The translations under genes and the position numbers were made by a program. Source: Lentzea albidocapillata (lineage in GTDB: Bacteria; Actinomycetota; Actinomycetes; Mycobacteriales; Pseudonocardiaceae). From it: DNA of 64,000 bases. Shown in pieces: positions 32,443-41,266 of this stretch; position 1 is the stretch's first letter; each line of letters starts with the position of its first letter. The stretch is taken from positions 1 through 64,000 of the forward strand of contig NZ_JOEA01000012.1 in the NCBI RefSeq assembly GCF_000719115.1. The letters run 5' to 3'. Below the pieces are notes generated by a model that made no database searches, was not told the DNA's origin, and worked only from the letters and a program-made list of their open reading frames with translations.

Positions 32443-33603
32443 GTGGACATGGCCGCGTTGGACAGGTGGGAACGCAGGCTCATCTCGATCGCCCGCGTGA
32501 TCCCGTACTTCGTGCTGACCGTGACGACGGTGCTGTACACGATCTTCACCACGCAGTCGGTGCCGGAGCGCTGGTTCACCTACGGCGTCGTGGCGTTCGG
32601 TTTCGTGTGGATGGCGTGGTGGTTCACGCTGCATCCGGCGTGGCACCGGCGCCCGGAGCTCATGGCCGTGTTCATCGGTGGCATGGTCGTGTTCTACGCG
32701 GTGCTGGGCCTGCGCGAGCACTGGTTCGGCGCGGTGTCGTACGCGGTCTACATCTACGCGAGCGAGCTCCTGCGCGGGCGCTGGATGTTCCTCGTCGTGG
32801 CGCTGACGGCCGGGCTGGCGACGCTGTCGTTGTTCGGCGGCTACCCGCCGCCGGGCGAGGAGGCGGCGTTCTGGTTGCTGCTGCTCGTCTTCGTGGTGCT
32901 GGCGTGCACCTTCACGTACGTCGGCCACGTGACGACCGAACAGTCCAGGCTGCGCAAGGAACTCCTCGACGAGAACGAGGGGCTGCACGCGCAGTTGCTG
33001 GTGCAGGCGCACGAGGCAGGCGTGCAGGACGAACGCCACCGCATGGCCGGCGAGATCCACGACACCCTGGCCCAGGGCCTGGCGGGCATCATCACGCAGC
33101 TGTCGGCGGCCACGGGTGCCGACTGGGAACGCCGCGTGGCGGTGGCCGCGGAACTGGCGCGCGAGAACCTGGCCGAGGCCCGCCGCTCCGTGTACGCCCT
33201 GCGCCCACCGGCCCTGGACTCGGCGGCGCTGCACGAGGCCCTGGACGACGTGGCGTCGGGCTGGTCGAAGCACAACGGCGTACCGATCTCGGTCACGCTG
33301 ACCGGAGCCGTGCGCGAAACGCACCCCGAGGTGGAGGTCGCGTTGCTGCGCACCGCCCAGGAGGCCCTGGCGAACGTGGCGAAGCACGCCTCGGCGTCGC
33401 GCGTGGGCCTGACGCTGTCGTACATGGAGGACGTGGTGACCCTGGACGTGCGTGACGACGGAGTGGGCTTCGACCTGGCGGTCCCGTCCGACGGCTTCGG
33501 CCTGCCCGCGATGCGCCACCGCGTGCACCGCCTGTCCGGCGCGCTGTTCGTGGAGTCCGAACCGGGCACGGGCACGGCGATCTCGGCACGGGTGCCCGCG
33601 TGA
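32443..33603 (+). CDS. NarL-family sensor histidine kinase
   Basis: Sensor kinase of 386 residues. Six hydrophobic segments span residues ~20-160, without a large extracellular loop (intramembrane-sensing type, as in DesK/LiaS-like kinases). The HisKA_3 box is RHRMAGEIHDTLAQGLAGI with phosphoacceptor H206; the HATPase has DVRDDGVGFD and a GFGLPAMRHR lid. It overlaps the response regulator by 4 bp and follows the ABC exporter by 3 bp. The module probably senses membrane or drug stress and regulates its own exporter. Confidence 0.92.
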   Translation: MDMAALDRWERRLISIARVIPYFVLTVTTVLYTIFTTQSVPERWFTYGVVAFGFVWMAWWFTLHPAWHRRPELMAVFIGGMVVFYAVLGLREHWFGAVSYAVYIYASELLRGRWMFLVVALTAGLATLSLFGGYPPPGEEAAFWLLLLVFVVLACTFTYVGHVTTEQSRLRKELLDENEGLHAQLLVQAHEAGVQDERHRMAGEIHDTLAQGLAGIITQLSAATGADWERRVAVAAELARENLAEARRSVYALRPPALDSAALHEALDDVASGWSKHNGVPISVTLTGAVRETHPEVEVALLRTAQEALANVAKHASASRVGLTLSYMEDVVTLDVRDDGVGFDLAVPSDGFGLPAMRHRVHRLSGALFVESEPGTGTAISARVPA

Positions 33604-34223
33604 TCCGCCTCGTCATCGTCGACGACCACCCGGTCGTCCGCGACGGCCTGCGCGGCATGCTGTCCACCGGCGACTTCGAGGTGGTCGGCGAGGCCGCGTC
33701 CGGCGACGAGGCCGTCGCCGTGGTCACGGCCGTGTCGCCGGACGTGGTGCTGATGGACCTGCGCATGCCGGGCTCGGACGGCGTGTCCGCGATCGAACGG
33801 CTGCGCGACCACCCGTGCCGCGTCCTGGTGCTCACCACCTACGACACGGACCGCGACGTGCTGCCGGCCATCAAGGCGGGTGCCACCGGCTACCTGCTGA
33901 AGGACACCCCGCGCGACGAACTGCAACGCGCCATCCGTGCCGCGCACACGGGCGAGGCGGTGCTGTCGCCCGCCGTGGCGACGCGGCTGCTGGGCCAGGT
34001 GCGCGAGCCCGCGCTGGAACCGCTGTCCACACGGGAGCTCGACGTGCTGGCGCTGGTCGCCAAGGGGTCGACGAACCGGGCGGTGGCGGTGGCGTTGTTC
34101 ATCAGCGAGGCCACGGTGAAGACCCACCTGCTGCACGTCTACGCCAAGCTCGGGGTGTCGGACCGGGCCGCGGCCGTCGCGGTGGCGTACGAGCGCGGGC
34201 TGTTGAGGGGGCGCGGACGTTGA
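33600..34223 (+). CDS. NarL/FixJ-family response regulator
   Basis: Response regulator of 207 residues. Receiver domain has the acidic pair DDHPVV near the N-terminus, phosphoacceptor D53 (VVLMDLRMPG), TTYDTD and K in GYLLKDTPR. The LuxR-type HTH at the C-terminus reads LSTRELDVLALVAKGSTNRA and SEATVKTHLLHVYAKLGV. Partner of the kinase encoded just upstream. Confidence 0.93.
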   Translation: MIRLVIVDDHPVVRDGLRGMLSTGDFEVVGEAASGDEAVAVVTAVSPDVVLMDLRMPGSDGVSAIERLRDHPCRVLVLTTYDTDRDVLPAIKAGATGYLLKDTPRDELQRAIRAAHTGEAVLSPAVATRLLGQVREPALEPLSTRELDVLALVAKGSTNRAVAVALFISEATVKTHLLHVYAKLGVSDRAAAVAVAYERGLLRGRGR

Positions 34224-34243
34224 TGTCCCAGTGGAAGGACCAT

Positions 34244-34274
34244 GCGGCGGGACCACTTCGGTTGGTCCCGCCGC
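34244..34274. terminator. Hairpin between response regulator and cyclotransferase-like gene
   Basis: GCGGCGGGACCA (34244-34255) pairs perfectly with TGGTCCCGCCGC (34263-34274), with a 7-base loop. It lies between two convergent units and can serve both, though it has no strong T run. Confidence 0.6.
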
Positions 34275-34320
34275 CTGCGGCAACTCCCCCTTGCCAGTGG
34301 CACCCCCCGATGCCACTCCC

Positions 34321-34707
34321 TCACCCCTCGCGATGAAGGAACTCCCGCCAGTCCCCGAGATACGAGATGTCCCGGATGTCACCCGATTGGAGCAACGGGT
34401 CGACCATCGCGTCGCGCAGCACGGTCGCCAGCGCGGCGCTGCCGTCCTCCAGTTCGATGACGCCGATCTCCAGTTCCGCCGGTTCGGCGGGCACCAGGTG
34501 GTCGCGCAGGACCTTCAGCGGCAGGTCGTAGAGCTCACCGGCCACCGAGGCCGAGCCCGACTCGTGCATCGCGGGGAACTTCCCCCGCACCGAGAAGTAC
34601 CGGTACTTGGGCGCACTGCGCGCCCGGCACACCATCGGCGTGCCCTGGAGCTGGGCGTGCAGCGGACCGCCCCGCATGCCGCCGCCGTTGAGGAAGATCA
34701 GTGCCAT
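34321..34707 (-). CDS. Gamma-glutamylcyclotransferase-like / allophanate hydrolase C-domain-like protein
   Basis: Protein of 128 residues with the cyclotransferase-like fold: LIFLNGGGMRGGPLHAQLQG, then RSAPKYRYFSVRGKFPAMHE and GSASVAGELYDLPLKVLRDH. This matches the C-terminal domain of allophanate hydrolase (AtzF) and free-standing relatives found in purine/urea degradation clusters. The ATG at 34707 has GGAGAG a few bases upstream. It overlaps the 3' end of the XdhC gene by 173 bp in another frame, which is unusual. Last gene of the purine block; exact reaction unknown. Confidence 0.75.
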   Translation of the reverse strand: MALIFLNGGGMRGGPLHAQLQGTPMVCRARSAPKYRYFSVRGKFPAMHESGSASVAGELYDLPLKVLRDHLVPAEPAELEIGVIELEDGSAALATVLRDAMVDPLLQSGDIRDISYLGDWREFLHREG

Positions 34708-35617
34708 GACTCTCCAGGGTTCGGTGGATGGGGGTGGACAGCGCGGTCAGTGGGAGGCCGGTGCCGCCGTGCCGCACGGCCACGAGTTCGGCCGCGATCG
34801 ACACCGCGGTCTCCGCCGGGCTGCGGCCGCCCAGGTCGAGGCCGATGGGAGAACGCAGCCGCGCCAGCGACGCCTCCGGAACACCCTCCGAGCGCAGGCG
34901 CGTGAGCCGTTCGGCGTGGGTGCGGCGGGAGCCCAGGGCGCCGACGAACGCCAGGGGCCGGGACAGGGCCTCCACGAGCACGGGGATGTCGAACTTCGGG
35001 TCGTGCGTCAGCACCACAACGGCGGTGGAGTCGTCGGTGTGGGTGGACGCGAGGTAGCGGTGCGGCCAGTCGACGACCACGGAATGTGCTGCGGGGAAAC
35101 GGGAGGGAGTGGCGAACACGGGTCGTGCGTCGCAGACGGTCACGTGATAGCCCAGGAAGCGTCCGATCTCGGCCACCGCGGCGGCGTGGTCGATGGCGCC
35201 GAACACCAGCAGGCGTGGCGGCGGCATCCATGACTCGGTGAACACCCTGCCCTCCGCCTCGAAGCGCACGGAAAGCGGATGCCCGGCAACGGAAGCAGAG
35301 AGCGCCTCGCGCAACGCGGGGGAGTCGCGCTGCACCAGCACGTCCAGTGAGCCGCCGCAGGTGAGGCCGACCGCGAACGCCGTGTCGTCGGAGTAGCCGA
35401 ACGAGGCGAGAACGGGCTCAGAGGTCGAAAGCACCTGGCACGCCAGGTCGTAGACCTCGGCCTCCACGCAGCCGCCGGACACGCTGCCGATCACCTCGCC
35501 GGACGGCCCGACGGCCATCGCGGCGCCGACCGGGCGCGGCGCACTGCCCCGCACGGCCACCACCGACGCGACCGCGAACCGGTCCCACGACAGCAGGGTC
35601 GACGCCAGGTCACGCAT
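34535..35617 (-). CDS. xdhC: XdhC-family molybdenum cofactor chaperone
   Basis: XdhC/CoxI family protein, 360 residues, which delivers and helps sulfurate the Mo cofactor for xanthine dehydrogenase. The N-terminal XdhC_CoxI part reads AVASVVAVRGSAPRPVGAAM and GSVSGGCVEAEVYD; the C-terminal Rossmann part reads RLLVFGAIDHAAAVAEIGRF, VVLTHDPKFD and FVGALGSRRTHAERL, then IGLDLGGRSPAETAVSIAAE. After about residue 300 the sequence becomes Arg/Pro/Gly-rich and unlike the family, because it reads out of frame through the cyclotransferase-like gene. Either the two genes truly overlap, or a frameshift removed the natural stop. Placed beside the Xdh subunits, so its client is clear. Confidence 0.87.
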   Translation of the reverse strand: MRDLASTLLSWDRFAVASVVAVRGSAPRPVGAAMAVGPSGEVIGSVSGGCVEAEVYDLACQVLSTSEPVLASFGYSDDTAFAVGLTCGGSLDVLVQRDSPALREALSASVAGHPLSVRFEAEGRVFTESWMPPPRLLVFGAIDHAAAVAEIGRFLGYHVTVCDARPVFATPSRFPAAHSVVVDWPHRYLASTHTDDSTAVVVLTHDPKFDIPVLVEALSRPLAFVGALGSRRTHAERLTRLRSEGVPEASLARLRSPIGLDLGGRSPAETAVSIAAELVAVRHGGTGLPLTALSTPIHRTLESHGTDLPQRRRHAGRSAARPAPGHADGVPGAQCAQVPVLLGAGEVPRDARVGLGLGGR

Positions 35618-35669
35618 CGCACACTCCTTTCAGGTCCCGGCCGGGTGGCCGCCCGGCCGGGACGCCGCG

Positions 35670-37076
35670 TCACTTGCCGCTGATCAGATCCACGCCGAAG
35701 TACACGGCGAACATCAGGGCGAGGCCGGTCATCAGCCAGCCCGGCCAGCGGCCCTTGCAGATGCGCAGCACGACGTAGGACACGAGGCCCGCGCCGATGC
35801 CGTTGGTGATCGAGTAGGTGAACGGGATGATGGACACGGTCAGGAACACGGGGATCGTGAAATCCGTGTCCTGCCATGGAATCCGGCGGATCTGGGTCAT
35901 CATCAGGCCGCCGATCACCACCAGCGCCGGGGCCGCCGCCTGCGCGGGCACGACCGTCGCCAGCGGCGTGAAGAGCAGCGCTACGAGGAACAGGCCGCCG
36001 GTCACCACCGAGGCCAGGCCGGTCCGGGCGCCTTCGCCAACGCCCGCGGCCGACTCCAGGAACACGGTGTTCGGGGCGGACCCCGTGACGCCACCGGCGA
36101 TCGCGCCGGCGCCGTCGACCATGAGGATCTTGCCCATGCCCTCGACCTTGCCGTCCTTGGTCAGACCCGCCTCGTCGGAGACCGAGGTGATCGTGCCCAT
36201 GGCGTCGAAGAAGCCGGACAGCACCAGCGTGAACAGGAAGATCGTCGCCGCGATCACGCCGGCGGACACGAAGCCGCCGAACAGGTCCACCCGGCCGAAC
36301 AGGCCGAAGTCCGGTGAGCTGACCACGGAGGACGGCAGCGACGGGGTCACGAGACCCCAGCCCTCGACGTCGAACGCGGCGTTCACGCCGATGGCGACGA
36401 CGGTGGCCACCACGATGCTGATCAGTACGGCACCGGGCACGCCGCGCGCCAGCAGCACGATCATCAGCAGCAGGCCCAGGCAGAAGATCGCGATCGGCCA
36501 GCCGCTCAGGTGGCCGTCGAGGCCCATCCGCACCGGCACCGTCGACTGCGCCGCGTCCGGCGTGCGGGTCACGAAACCGGCGGAGACCAGTCCCACCAAC
36601 GCGATGTAGAGCCCGATGCCCACGGTGATCGCGATCTTCAACGGCTCCGGGATCGCGTTGATGATCCGCTCGCGGACACCCGAGGCGGCCATGATCACGA
36701 TGCAGACGCCTTCCAGCACCACCAGGCCGAAGGCCTGCGCCCACGTCATGGTCGGCGCCATCTGGAAGGCCACCACGCCGTTGACGCCGAGACCGGCGGC
36801 GATGGCGAGGGGGGCGTTGCCGACGAGTCCCATGAGGACGGTCATCACGCCGGCGGCGAGCGCCGTCGCCGTGGTGATCTCGGCGATGGTCAGCTTGGCG
36901 CCGGTGATGTCCGCGGACGCGCCGAGGATCAACGGGTTCAGCAGCACGATGTACGACATCGCGACGAACGTCGTGATGCCACCACGCACCTCACGGCCCA
37001 ACGAGCTGCCGCGTTCGGTGATGCGGAAGAACTGGTCGAGCGGCGATGTCGACGCTCGGCTCCGTAACTGGGTCAT
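35670..37076 (-). CDS. NCS2-family purine permease (AzgA-like)
   Basis: Membrane transporter of 468 residues with about 12-14 helices. AzgA-like features: RGGITTFVAMSYIVLLNPLI near the N-terminus and AIAAGLGVNGVVAF, the signature repeat of guanine/hypoxanthine carriers. Clustering with guanine deaminase and xanthine dehydrogenase supports import of guanine, hypoxanthine or xanthine by proton symport. ATG 37076 chosen (MTQLRSR); an upstream in-frame start at 37115 lies within the inverted repeat region. It lies in the minus-strand purine block. Confidence 0.88.
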   Translation of the reverse strand: MTQLRSRASTSPLDQFFRITERGSSLGREVRGGITTFVAMSYIVLLNPLILGASADITGAKLTIAEITTATALAAGVMTVLMGLVGNAPLAIAAGLGVNGVVAFQMAPTMTWAQAFGLVVLEGVCIVIMAASGVRERIINAIPEPLKIAITVGIGLYIALVGLVSAGFVTRTPDAAQSTVPVRMGLDGHLSGWPIAIFCLGLLLMIVLLARGVPGAVLISIVVATVVAIGVNAAFDVEGWGLVTPSLPSSVVSSPDFGLFGRVDLFGGFVSAGVIAATIFLFTLVLSGFFDAMGTITSVSDEAGLTKDGKVEGMGKILMVDGAGAIAGGVTGSAPNTVFLESAAGVGEGARTGLASVVTGGLFLVALLFTPLATVVPAQAAAPALVVIGGLMMTQIRRIPWQDTDFTIPVFLTVSIIPFTYSITNGIGAGLVSYVVLRICKGRWPGWLMTGLALMFAVYFGVDLISGK

Positions 37077-37105
37077 TGATGGACGGCCTTTCCCATGCCG
37101 GTGGG

Positions 37106-37127
37106 CGCGTTCCAACGCTGGAACGCG
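37106..37127. promoter_or_regulatory. 22-bp perfect inverted repeat upstream of the purine permease
   Basis: CGCGTTCCA-ACGC-TGGAACGCG (37106-37127) is a perfect 9-4-9 inverted repeat located 30 bp upstream of the permease start. It could be an operator for a purine-responsive regulator, or an mRNA hairpin in the 161-bp space between the deaminase and permease genes. The same space holds no other recognisable element. Confidence 0.5.
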
Positions 37128-37237
37128 TTTGAGACAGCTCCGGTCAGCGATCAGGCTTGTGGCCCTCTATTGCGCGGCCAGCGCTCCTCCGGGGGCACGC
37201 CGCTCATGGACTGGTTGCTCGTGAACAAACACAGCCG

Positions 37238-37699
37238 TTAGTAGTCGATTCGAGTTGCGAGGGACGTCCACGCTGTGAACGGGGCGTTGTCCTCGCCTGT
37301 GGAGATCTGATGTACCGGCAGGTCCCACTCCGAACGGGACTTGCTGAAGAGTTCGTAGAATTCCCGGTCGTCGAAACCGGCCGCAGCCGCGTCGTGGCGG
37401 TCGGCGGCGTAGATCACCTTGTCCACCCGCGCCCACAGCGCGGCGGACAGGCACAGCGGGCACGGCTCGCACGAGGAAATCAAGGTGCAGCCCGTCAAAC
37501 GGAAGTCACCGAGCGCCTGGCAGGCCGCGCGAATCGCGACGACTTCGGCGTGGGCGGTAGGGTCGAGGTTCGGCGTCACCTGGTTCACACCGGTGGCGAT
37601 CACCTCGCCGTCGCGGACGATCATCGCGCCGAACGGGCCCCCGCCGGAGGCCACGTTCTGGGTGGCCAGGTCGATGGTGGCGAGCAGATGTGCGTTCAC
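37238..37699 (-). CDS. Guanine deaminase-like nucleoside deaminase
   Basis: Zinc deaminase of 153 residues, the usual GuaD/TadA-like length. Motifs: TAHAEVVAIRAAC carries the His ligand and catalytic Glu, and SCEPCPLCLSA provides the two Cys ligands. The C-terminal YELFSKSRSEWDLPVHQI is typical of bacterial GuaD. It converts guanine to xanthine, feeding the xanthine dehydrogenase encoded upstream. GTG 37699 is chosen, preceded by TGGAG; 31 bp separate it from the pucD stop. Confidence 0.87.
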   Translation of the reverse strand: MNAHLLATIDLATQNVASGGGPFGAMIVRDGEVIATGVNQVTPNLDPTAHAEVVAIRAACQALGDFRLTGCTLISSCEPCPLCLSAALWARVDKVIYAADRHDAAAAGFDDREFYELFSKSRSEWDLPVHQISTGEDNAPFTAWTSLATRIDY

Positions 37700-37730
37700 G
37701 GCAAACAACTCCAGGGAAATCAAGCACAGG

Positions 37731-39917
37731 TCAGGTACCGGTGAGGTGTTCCGGGCGGACCGGGACGCGGGTGAGCGCCAGGCCGGTGGCCGCGCGGATC
37801 GCCGCCACGATCGCCGGGGTCGACGAGATGGTGGGCGGTTCGCCGACGCCCCGGATGCCATACGGGGCATGGGGATCGGCGAGCTCGAGCACGTCGATGC
37901 TCATCGGCGGCATGTCGAGCACGGTGGGGATGAGGTAGTCGGTGAAGGACGGGTTGCGCACCTTGCCGCCGGACGTCTGGATCTCCTCCATCACCGCGAG
38001 GCCGAGGCCCTGGGCGGAACCGCCCTGGATCTGGCCCATCACGGCCTGCGGGTTGAGCGCCTTGCCCACGTCCTGCGCGCAGTCCAGTGACACCACGCGC
38101 ACCAGGCCGAGGTCGACGTCCACGTCGACCACGGCGCGGTGGGCGGCGAAGCCGTACTGGACGTGCGCATTGCCTTGTCCGGTAACGGGATCGAGTGCCT
38201 CCGTCGCGCGGTGACGCCACTCGGTGGTCTCGTCGATGACCTCGTCGCCGATGTCGGTGCGCCCGGCCAGACGATCGCGGACCAGAGCACAGGCGGCCTT
38301 CACGGCACCGCCGGTGACGTACGTCTGGCGCGAGGCGGAGGTCGAGCCGCCGTTGCCGATCGTGGTGTCCATCGGCAGCACGGTCACGCGTTCGATGCCG
38401 AGTTCGGTCCGCACGATCTGCTGCATGATCGTCACCAGGCCCTGACCGACCTCGCAGGCGGCGGTGTGCACGGCGGCGGCCAGCGAGCCGTTGACCATCG
38501 AGACCCGGACGCGCGCGGTCGAGTAGTCGTCGTAGCCCTCGGAGAAGCAGATGTTCTTGATGCCCACCGCGTAGCCGACGCCACGGACGACGCCCTCGCC
38601 GTGCGTGGTGTTCGAGACGCCACCGGGCAGTTCGCGGATGTCCGACGAGGTGCCGGCGGGCAACGGCTTGTCCTGCACCAGCTTCAGCAGTTGCGCGACG
38701 GGCGCGGCCGAGTCGACGACCTGGCCGGTCGGCATCACCGAACCCTCGGTCATCGCGTTCCGCACGCGGACGTCGACCGGCGACATGCCCAGCGCCTCCG
38801 CCAGCTTGTCCATCTGGGACTCGTAGGCGAAGCCTGCCTGTACAGCACCGAATCCACGCATGGCGCCGCACGGCGGGTTGTTCGTGTAGAGGCCGTAAGC
38901 GTCGATCGTGACGTTGTCGACCTCGTACGGGCCAACGCCCAGCGTCGCCGCGTTGGCCACGACGGCGGGCGTCGAGGAGGCGTAGGCACCACCGTCGAGA
39001 TACATGTGAGTGCGGACGTAGACGAGCTTGCCGGTGTGGTCGGCGCCGTGCTCGTAGTACAGCACGGCGGGGTGCCGGTGCACGTGCCCGTAGAACGACT
39101 CTTCGCGGTTGTAGACCATCTTCACGGGCTTGCCGGTGTACAGGGCCAGCAGGCACGCGTGCACCTGCATCGACAGGTCCTCGCGGCCACCGAACGCGCC
39201 GCCGACACCGGACAGCGTCAGCCGCACCTGCTCCTGCGGCAGGCCCAGCGCGGCCGCGATCTGGTCTCGGTCGACGTGCAGCCACTGCGTCGCGACGTAG
39301 AGGTCCACCGAGCCGTCGGTGGCCGGCACCGCGAGCCCGGACTCCGGTCCGAGGAACGCCTGGTCCTGCATGCCGACCTCGTACCGCCCGGTCACCACGA
39401 CGTCGGCCTCGACGTCCTGCGAGCCGCGCCGGATCGGCACGTGCCGCACCAGGTTGCCGCCGGGGTGCAACGGGGTGTCGCCCGCGGCGGTCTCCATGTC
39501 CACGACTGGTTCGAGCACGTCGTAGGTCACGACGATCTTCTTCATGGCCCGTAGCGCCGTCTCCGGGTGGTCGGCGCCGACCAGCGCGACCGGTTCGCCC
39601 TGGTAGCGCACGACGTCCACGGCCAGCACCGGCTGGTCCTTGTGCTCCAGCCCGTACAGGTTGCGTCCGGGTACGTCCGAGTGCGTCAGCACCGCGTACA
39701 CACCCGGTACCTTCAACGCCTCCGTCAGGTCGACCGACGTGATGCGCGCGTACGGGTGCGGCGAACGCAGCGTCGCGCCCCAGATCATGTCCTCGTGCCA
39801 CAGGTCGGACGAGTAGGCGAACTCGCCGCGCACCTTCAGGTTGCCGTCCGGGCGCTGCGGCGACGTCCCGATGCCACCCGACACCGCGGAGGTGAGTTCG
39901 GCGGGAGTGAGGGTCAT
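37731..39917 (-). CDS. pucD: Xanthine dehydrogenase, molybdopterin-binding large subunit
   Basis: Molybdenum hydroxylase large subunit of 728 residues. N-terminal Ald_Xan_dh domain (KVRGEFAYSSDLWHEDMIWG), then the Mo-cofactor domain: SGVGGAFGGRED, PPCGAMRGFGAVQAGFAYE (substrate-channel Arg), ACEVGQGLVTIMQQIV and the C-terminal GIRGVGEPPTISSTPAIVAA, whose Glu is the expected catalytic base. Oxidises hypoxanthine and xanthine to uric acid with the FAD and 2Fe-2S subunits encoded upstream. The start overlaps the amidohydrolase stop by 4 bp. The three-subunit split and order fit the PucCDE type. Confidence 0.92.
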   Translation of the reverse strand: MTLTPAELTSAVSGGIGTSPQRPDGNLKVRGEFAYSSDLWHEDMIWGATLRSPHPYARITSVDLTEALKVPGVYAVLTHSDVPGRNLYGLEHKDQPVLAVDVVRYQGEPVALVGADHPETALRAMKKIVVTYDVLEPVVDMETAAGDTPLHPGGNLVRHVPIRRGSQDVEADVVVTGRYEVGMQDQAFLGPESGLAVPATDGSVDLYVATQWLHVDRDQIAAALGLPQEQVRLTLSGVGGAFGGREDLSMQVHACLLALYTGKPVKMVYNREESFYGHVHRHPAVLYYEHGADHTGKLVYVRTHMYLDGGAYASSTPAVVANAATLGVGPYEVDNVTIDAYGLYTNNPPCGAMRGFGAVQAGFAYESQMDKLAEALGMSPVDVRVRNAMTEGSVMPTGQVVDSAAPVAQLLKLVQDKPLPAGTSSDIRELPGGVSNTTHGEGVVRGVGYAVGIKNICFSEGYDDYSTARVRVSMVNGSLAAAVHTAACEVGQGLVTIMQQIVRTELGIERVTVLPMDTTIGNGGSTSASRQTYVTGGAVKAACALVRDRLAGRTDIGDEVIDETTEWRHRATEALDPVTGQGNAHVQYGFAAHRAVVDVDVDLGLVRVVSLDCAQDVGKALNPQAVMGQIQGGSAQGLGLAVMEEIQTSGGKVRNPSFTDYLIPTVLDMPPMSIDVLELADPHAPYGIRGVGEPPTISSTPAIVAAIRAATGLALTRVPVRPEHLTGT

Positions 39918-41266
39918 CGCGCTGCCTCCTGGAGCTTCAGGCTGGCCGCGGAGAGGTCCCGCGCCAGCTCGTCGGTCGACGCCGTGAGCAGAACTCCGTC
40001 CCGCACCACGACCTCACCGCCCACGACCAACAGTTTCAACGGCGGGGGAGTGCCGAGCACCAGTGCCGCCACCGGGTCCGCGATCCCCGCGTAGTCCATT
40101 CCGGACAGGTCCCACACGGCGAGGTCCGCGACCTTGCCAGGCTCGATCGAGCCCAGCGAGTCCGCGCGGCCCAGCACCTGCGCGCCGCCCATCGTGCCCA
40201 TCCACAACGCCTTGCGGGCGTCCATCGCACCCGGTCCGCCGCGCTGCCGTGCCTGGTACAGGGCCGACCGCAGCTCGACGACGAGGCCACCGTCCTCATT
40301 GGACGCGGCACCGTCGACCCCGAGGCCGACCGGCGCACCGGCGTCCAGCAGGTCGCGGACCGGTGCGATCCCGGTGCCCAGCCGCCCGTTCGACGTCGGG
40401 CAGTGCGCGGACCCGGTCGAGGTCGCCCCGAGCCGCTTCACCGCGGCGGCGTTCAGGTGCACGGTGTGCGCGAGCCACACGTCCGGCCCCAGCCAGCCGA
40501 GTTGCTCGGCGTACTCGGTGGGCATGCACCCGTTCTCCGCCAGGCACTGCTCTTCCTCGTCCATCGTCTCGGCGAGGTGCGTGTGCAGCCGGACGCCGTG
40601 GCGGCGAGCCAGGGACGCCGCCCCGGTCATGAGTTCGCGCGACACGGAGAACGGCGAGCAGGGCCCCACGGCCACCCGGACCAGCGCGTCGTCGGCGGTC
40701 GAGTGGTAGTCGCCGATCGCCTGCTCGGTCGCGATCAGCGCGGCCTCGGTCTCCTCGACCAGGTTGTCCGGCGGCAGTCCGCCGTGCGACTGGCCGCGGT
40801 CCATCGACCCGCGGATCGCCTCGAGCCGGATGCCGATCCGGCGTCCCGCCGACACCAGCGCGTCGAAGACGTCGCCGCCACCGGACGGGAAGACGTAGTG
40901 GTGGTCGGCGGCCAGCGTGCAGCCCGTCAACGCCAGCCGGGCGAGCCCTGCCGACGCCGCCGCGTGCGTCACGGTGTCGTCCAGCCCGCGCCACACCGGG
41001 TACAGCGCGGTCAGCCACTCGAACAGCGTGGCGTCGGTCGCGAGTCCGCGCGTCGCCCACTGGTACAGGTGGTGGTGGGTGTTGATCAGCCCCGGCGTGA
41101 CCAGGCACGACGACGCGTCGACGTAGGTGTGCGACTCGTAGGGCCGGGGCGCCGGGCCGGAGCCGACGGACTTGATCCGTCCGCCGTCGATCACGACGTG
41201 CCCGGACGGGTGCTCGGTCCCGGACTCGTCCACAGTGGACACCGCGCAGCGGTCGAGGACGATCAT
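39914..41266 (-). CDS. Amidohydrolase, 8-oxoguanine deaminase-like
   Basis: Metal-dependent amidohydrolase (subtype TrzN/AtzA/8-oxoguanine deaminase) of 450 residues. Metal ligands: TPGLINTHHHLYQW (HxH), RLHTHLAETMDEEEQ (His and Glu), WLAHTVHLN and GLGVDGAASNEDGG (Asp). These match the 8-oxoguanine deaminases that sit in purine degradation clusters; guanine deaminase or another aminopurine activity is possible. ATG 41266 overlaps the 2Fe-2S subunit stop by 4 bp; a longer reading of this frame to 41758 crosses that gene out of frame and is rejected. Unusually, it separates the small and large Xdh subunit genes. Confidence 0.88.
   Translation of the reverse strand: MIVLDRCAVSTVDESGTEHPSGHVVIDGGRIKSVGSGPAPRPYESHTYVDASSCLVTPGLINTHHHLYQWATRGLATDATLFEWLTALYPVWRGLDDTVTHAAASAGLARLALTGCTLAADHHYVFPSGGGDVFDALVSAGRRIGIRLEAIRGSMDRGQSHGGLPPDNLVEETEAALIATEQAIGDYHSTADDALVRVAVGPCSPFSVSRELMTGAASLARRHGVRLHTHLAETMDEEEQCLAENGCMPTEYAEQLGWLGPDVWLAHTVHLNAAAVKRLGATSTGSAHCPTSNGRLGTGIAPVRDLLDAGAPVGLGVDGAASNEDGGLVVELRSALYQARQRGGPGAMDARKALWMGTMGGAQVLGRADSLGSIEPGKVADLAVWDLSGMDYAGIADPVAALVLGTPPPLKLLVVGGEVVVRDGVLLTASTDELARDLSAASLKLQEAAR

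Noticed and set aside
31585..33528. 647-residue antisense frame over the exporter and histidine kinase
   Set aside because: Shadow of the GC-rich third codon positions; opposite strand encodes a complete kinase with its H-box.
37077..37237. Purine riboswitch before the NCS2 permease
   Set aside because: No three-way junction or conserved riboswitch core could be drawn; only the simple inverted repeat is supported.
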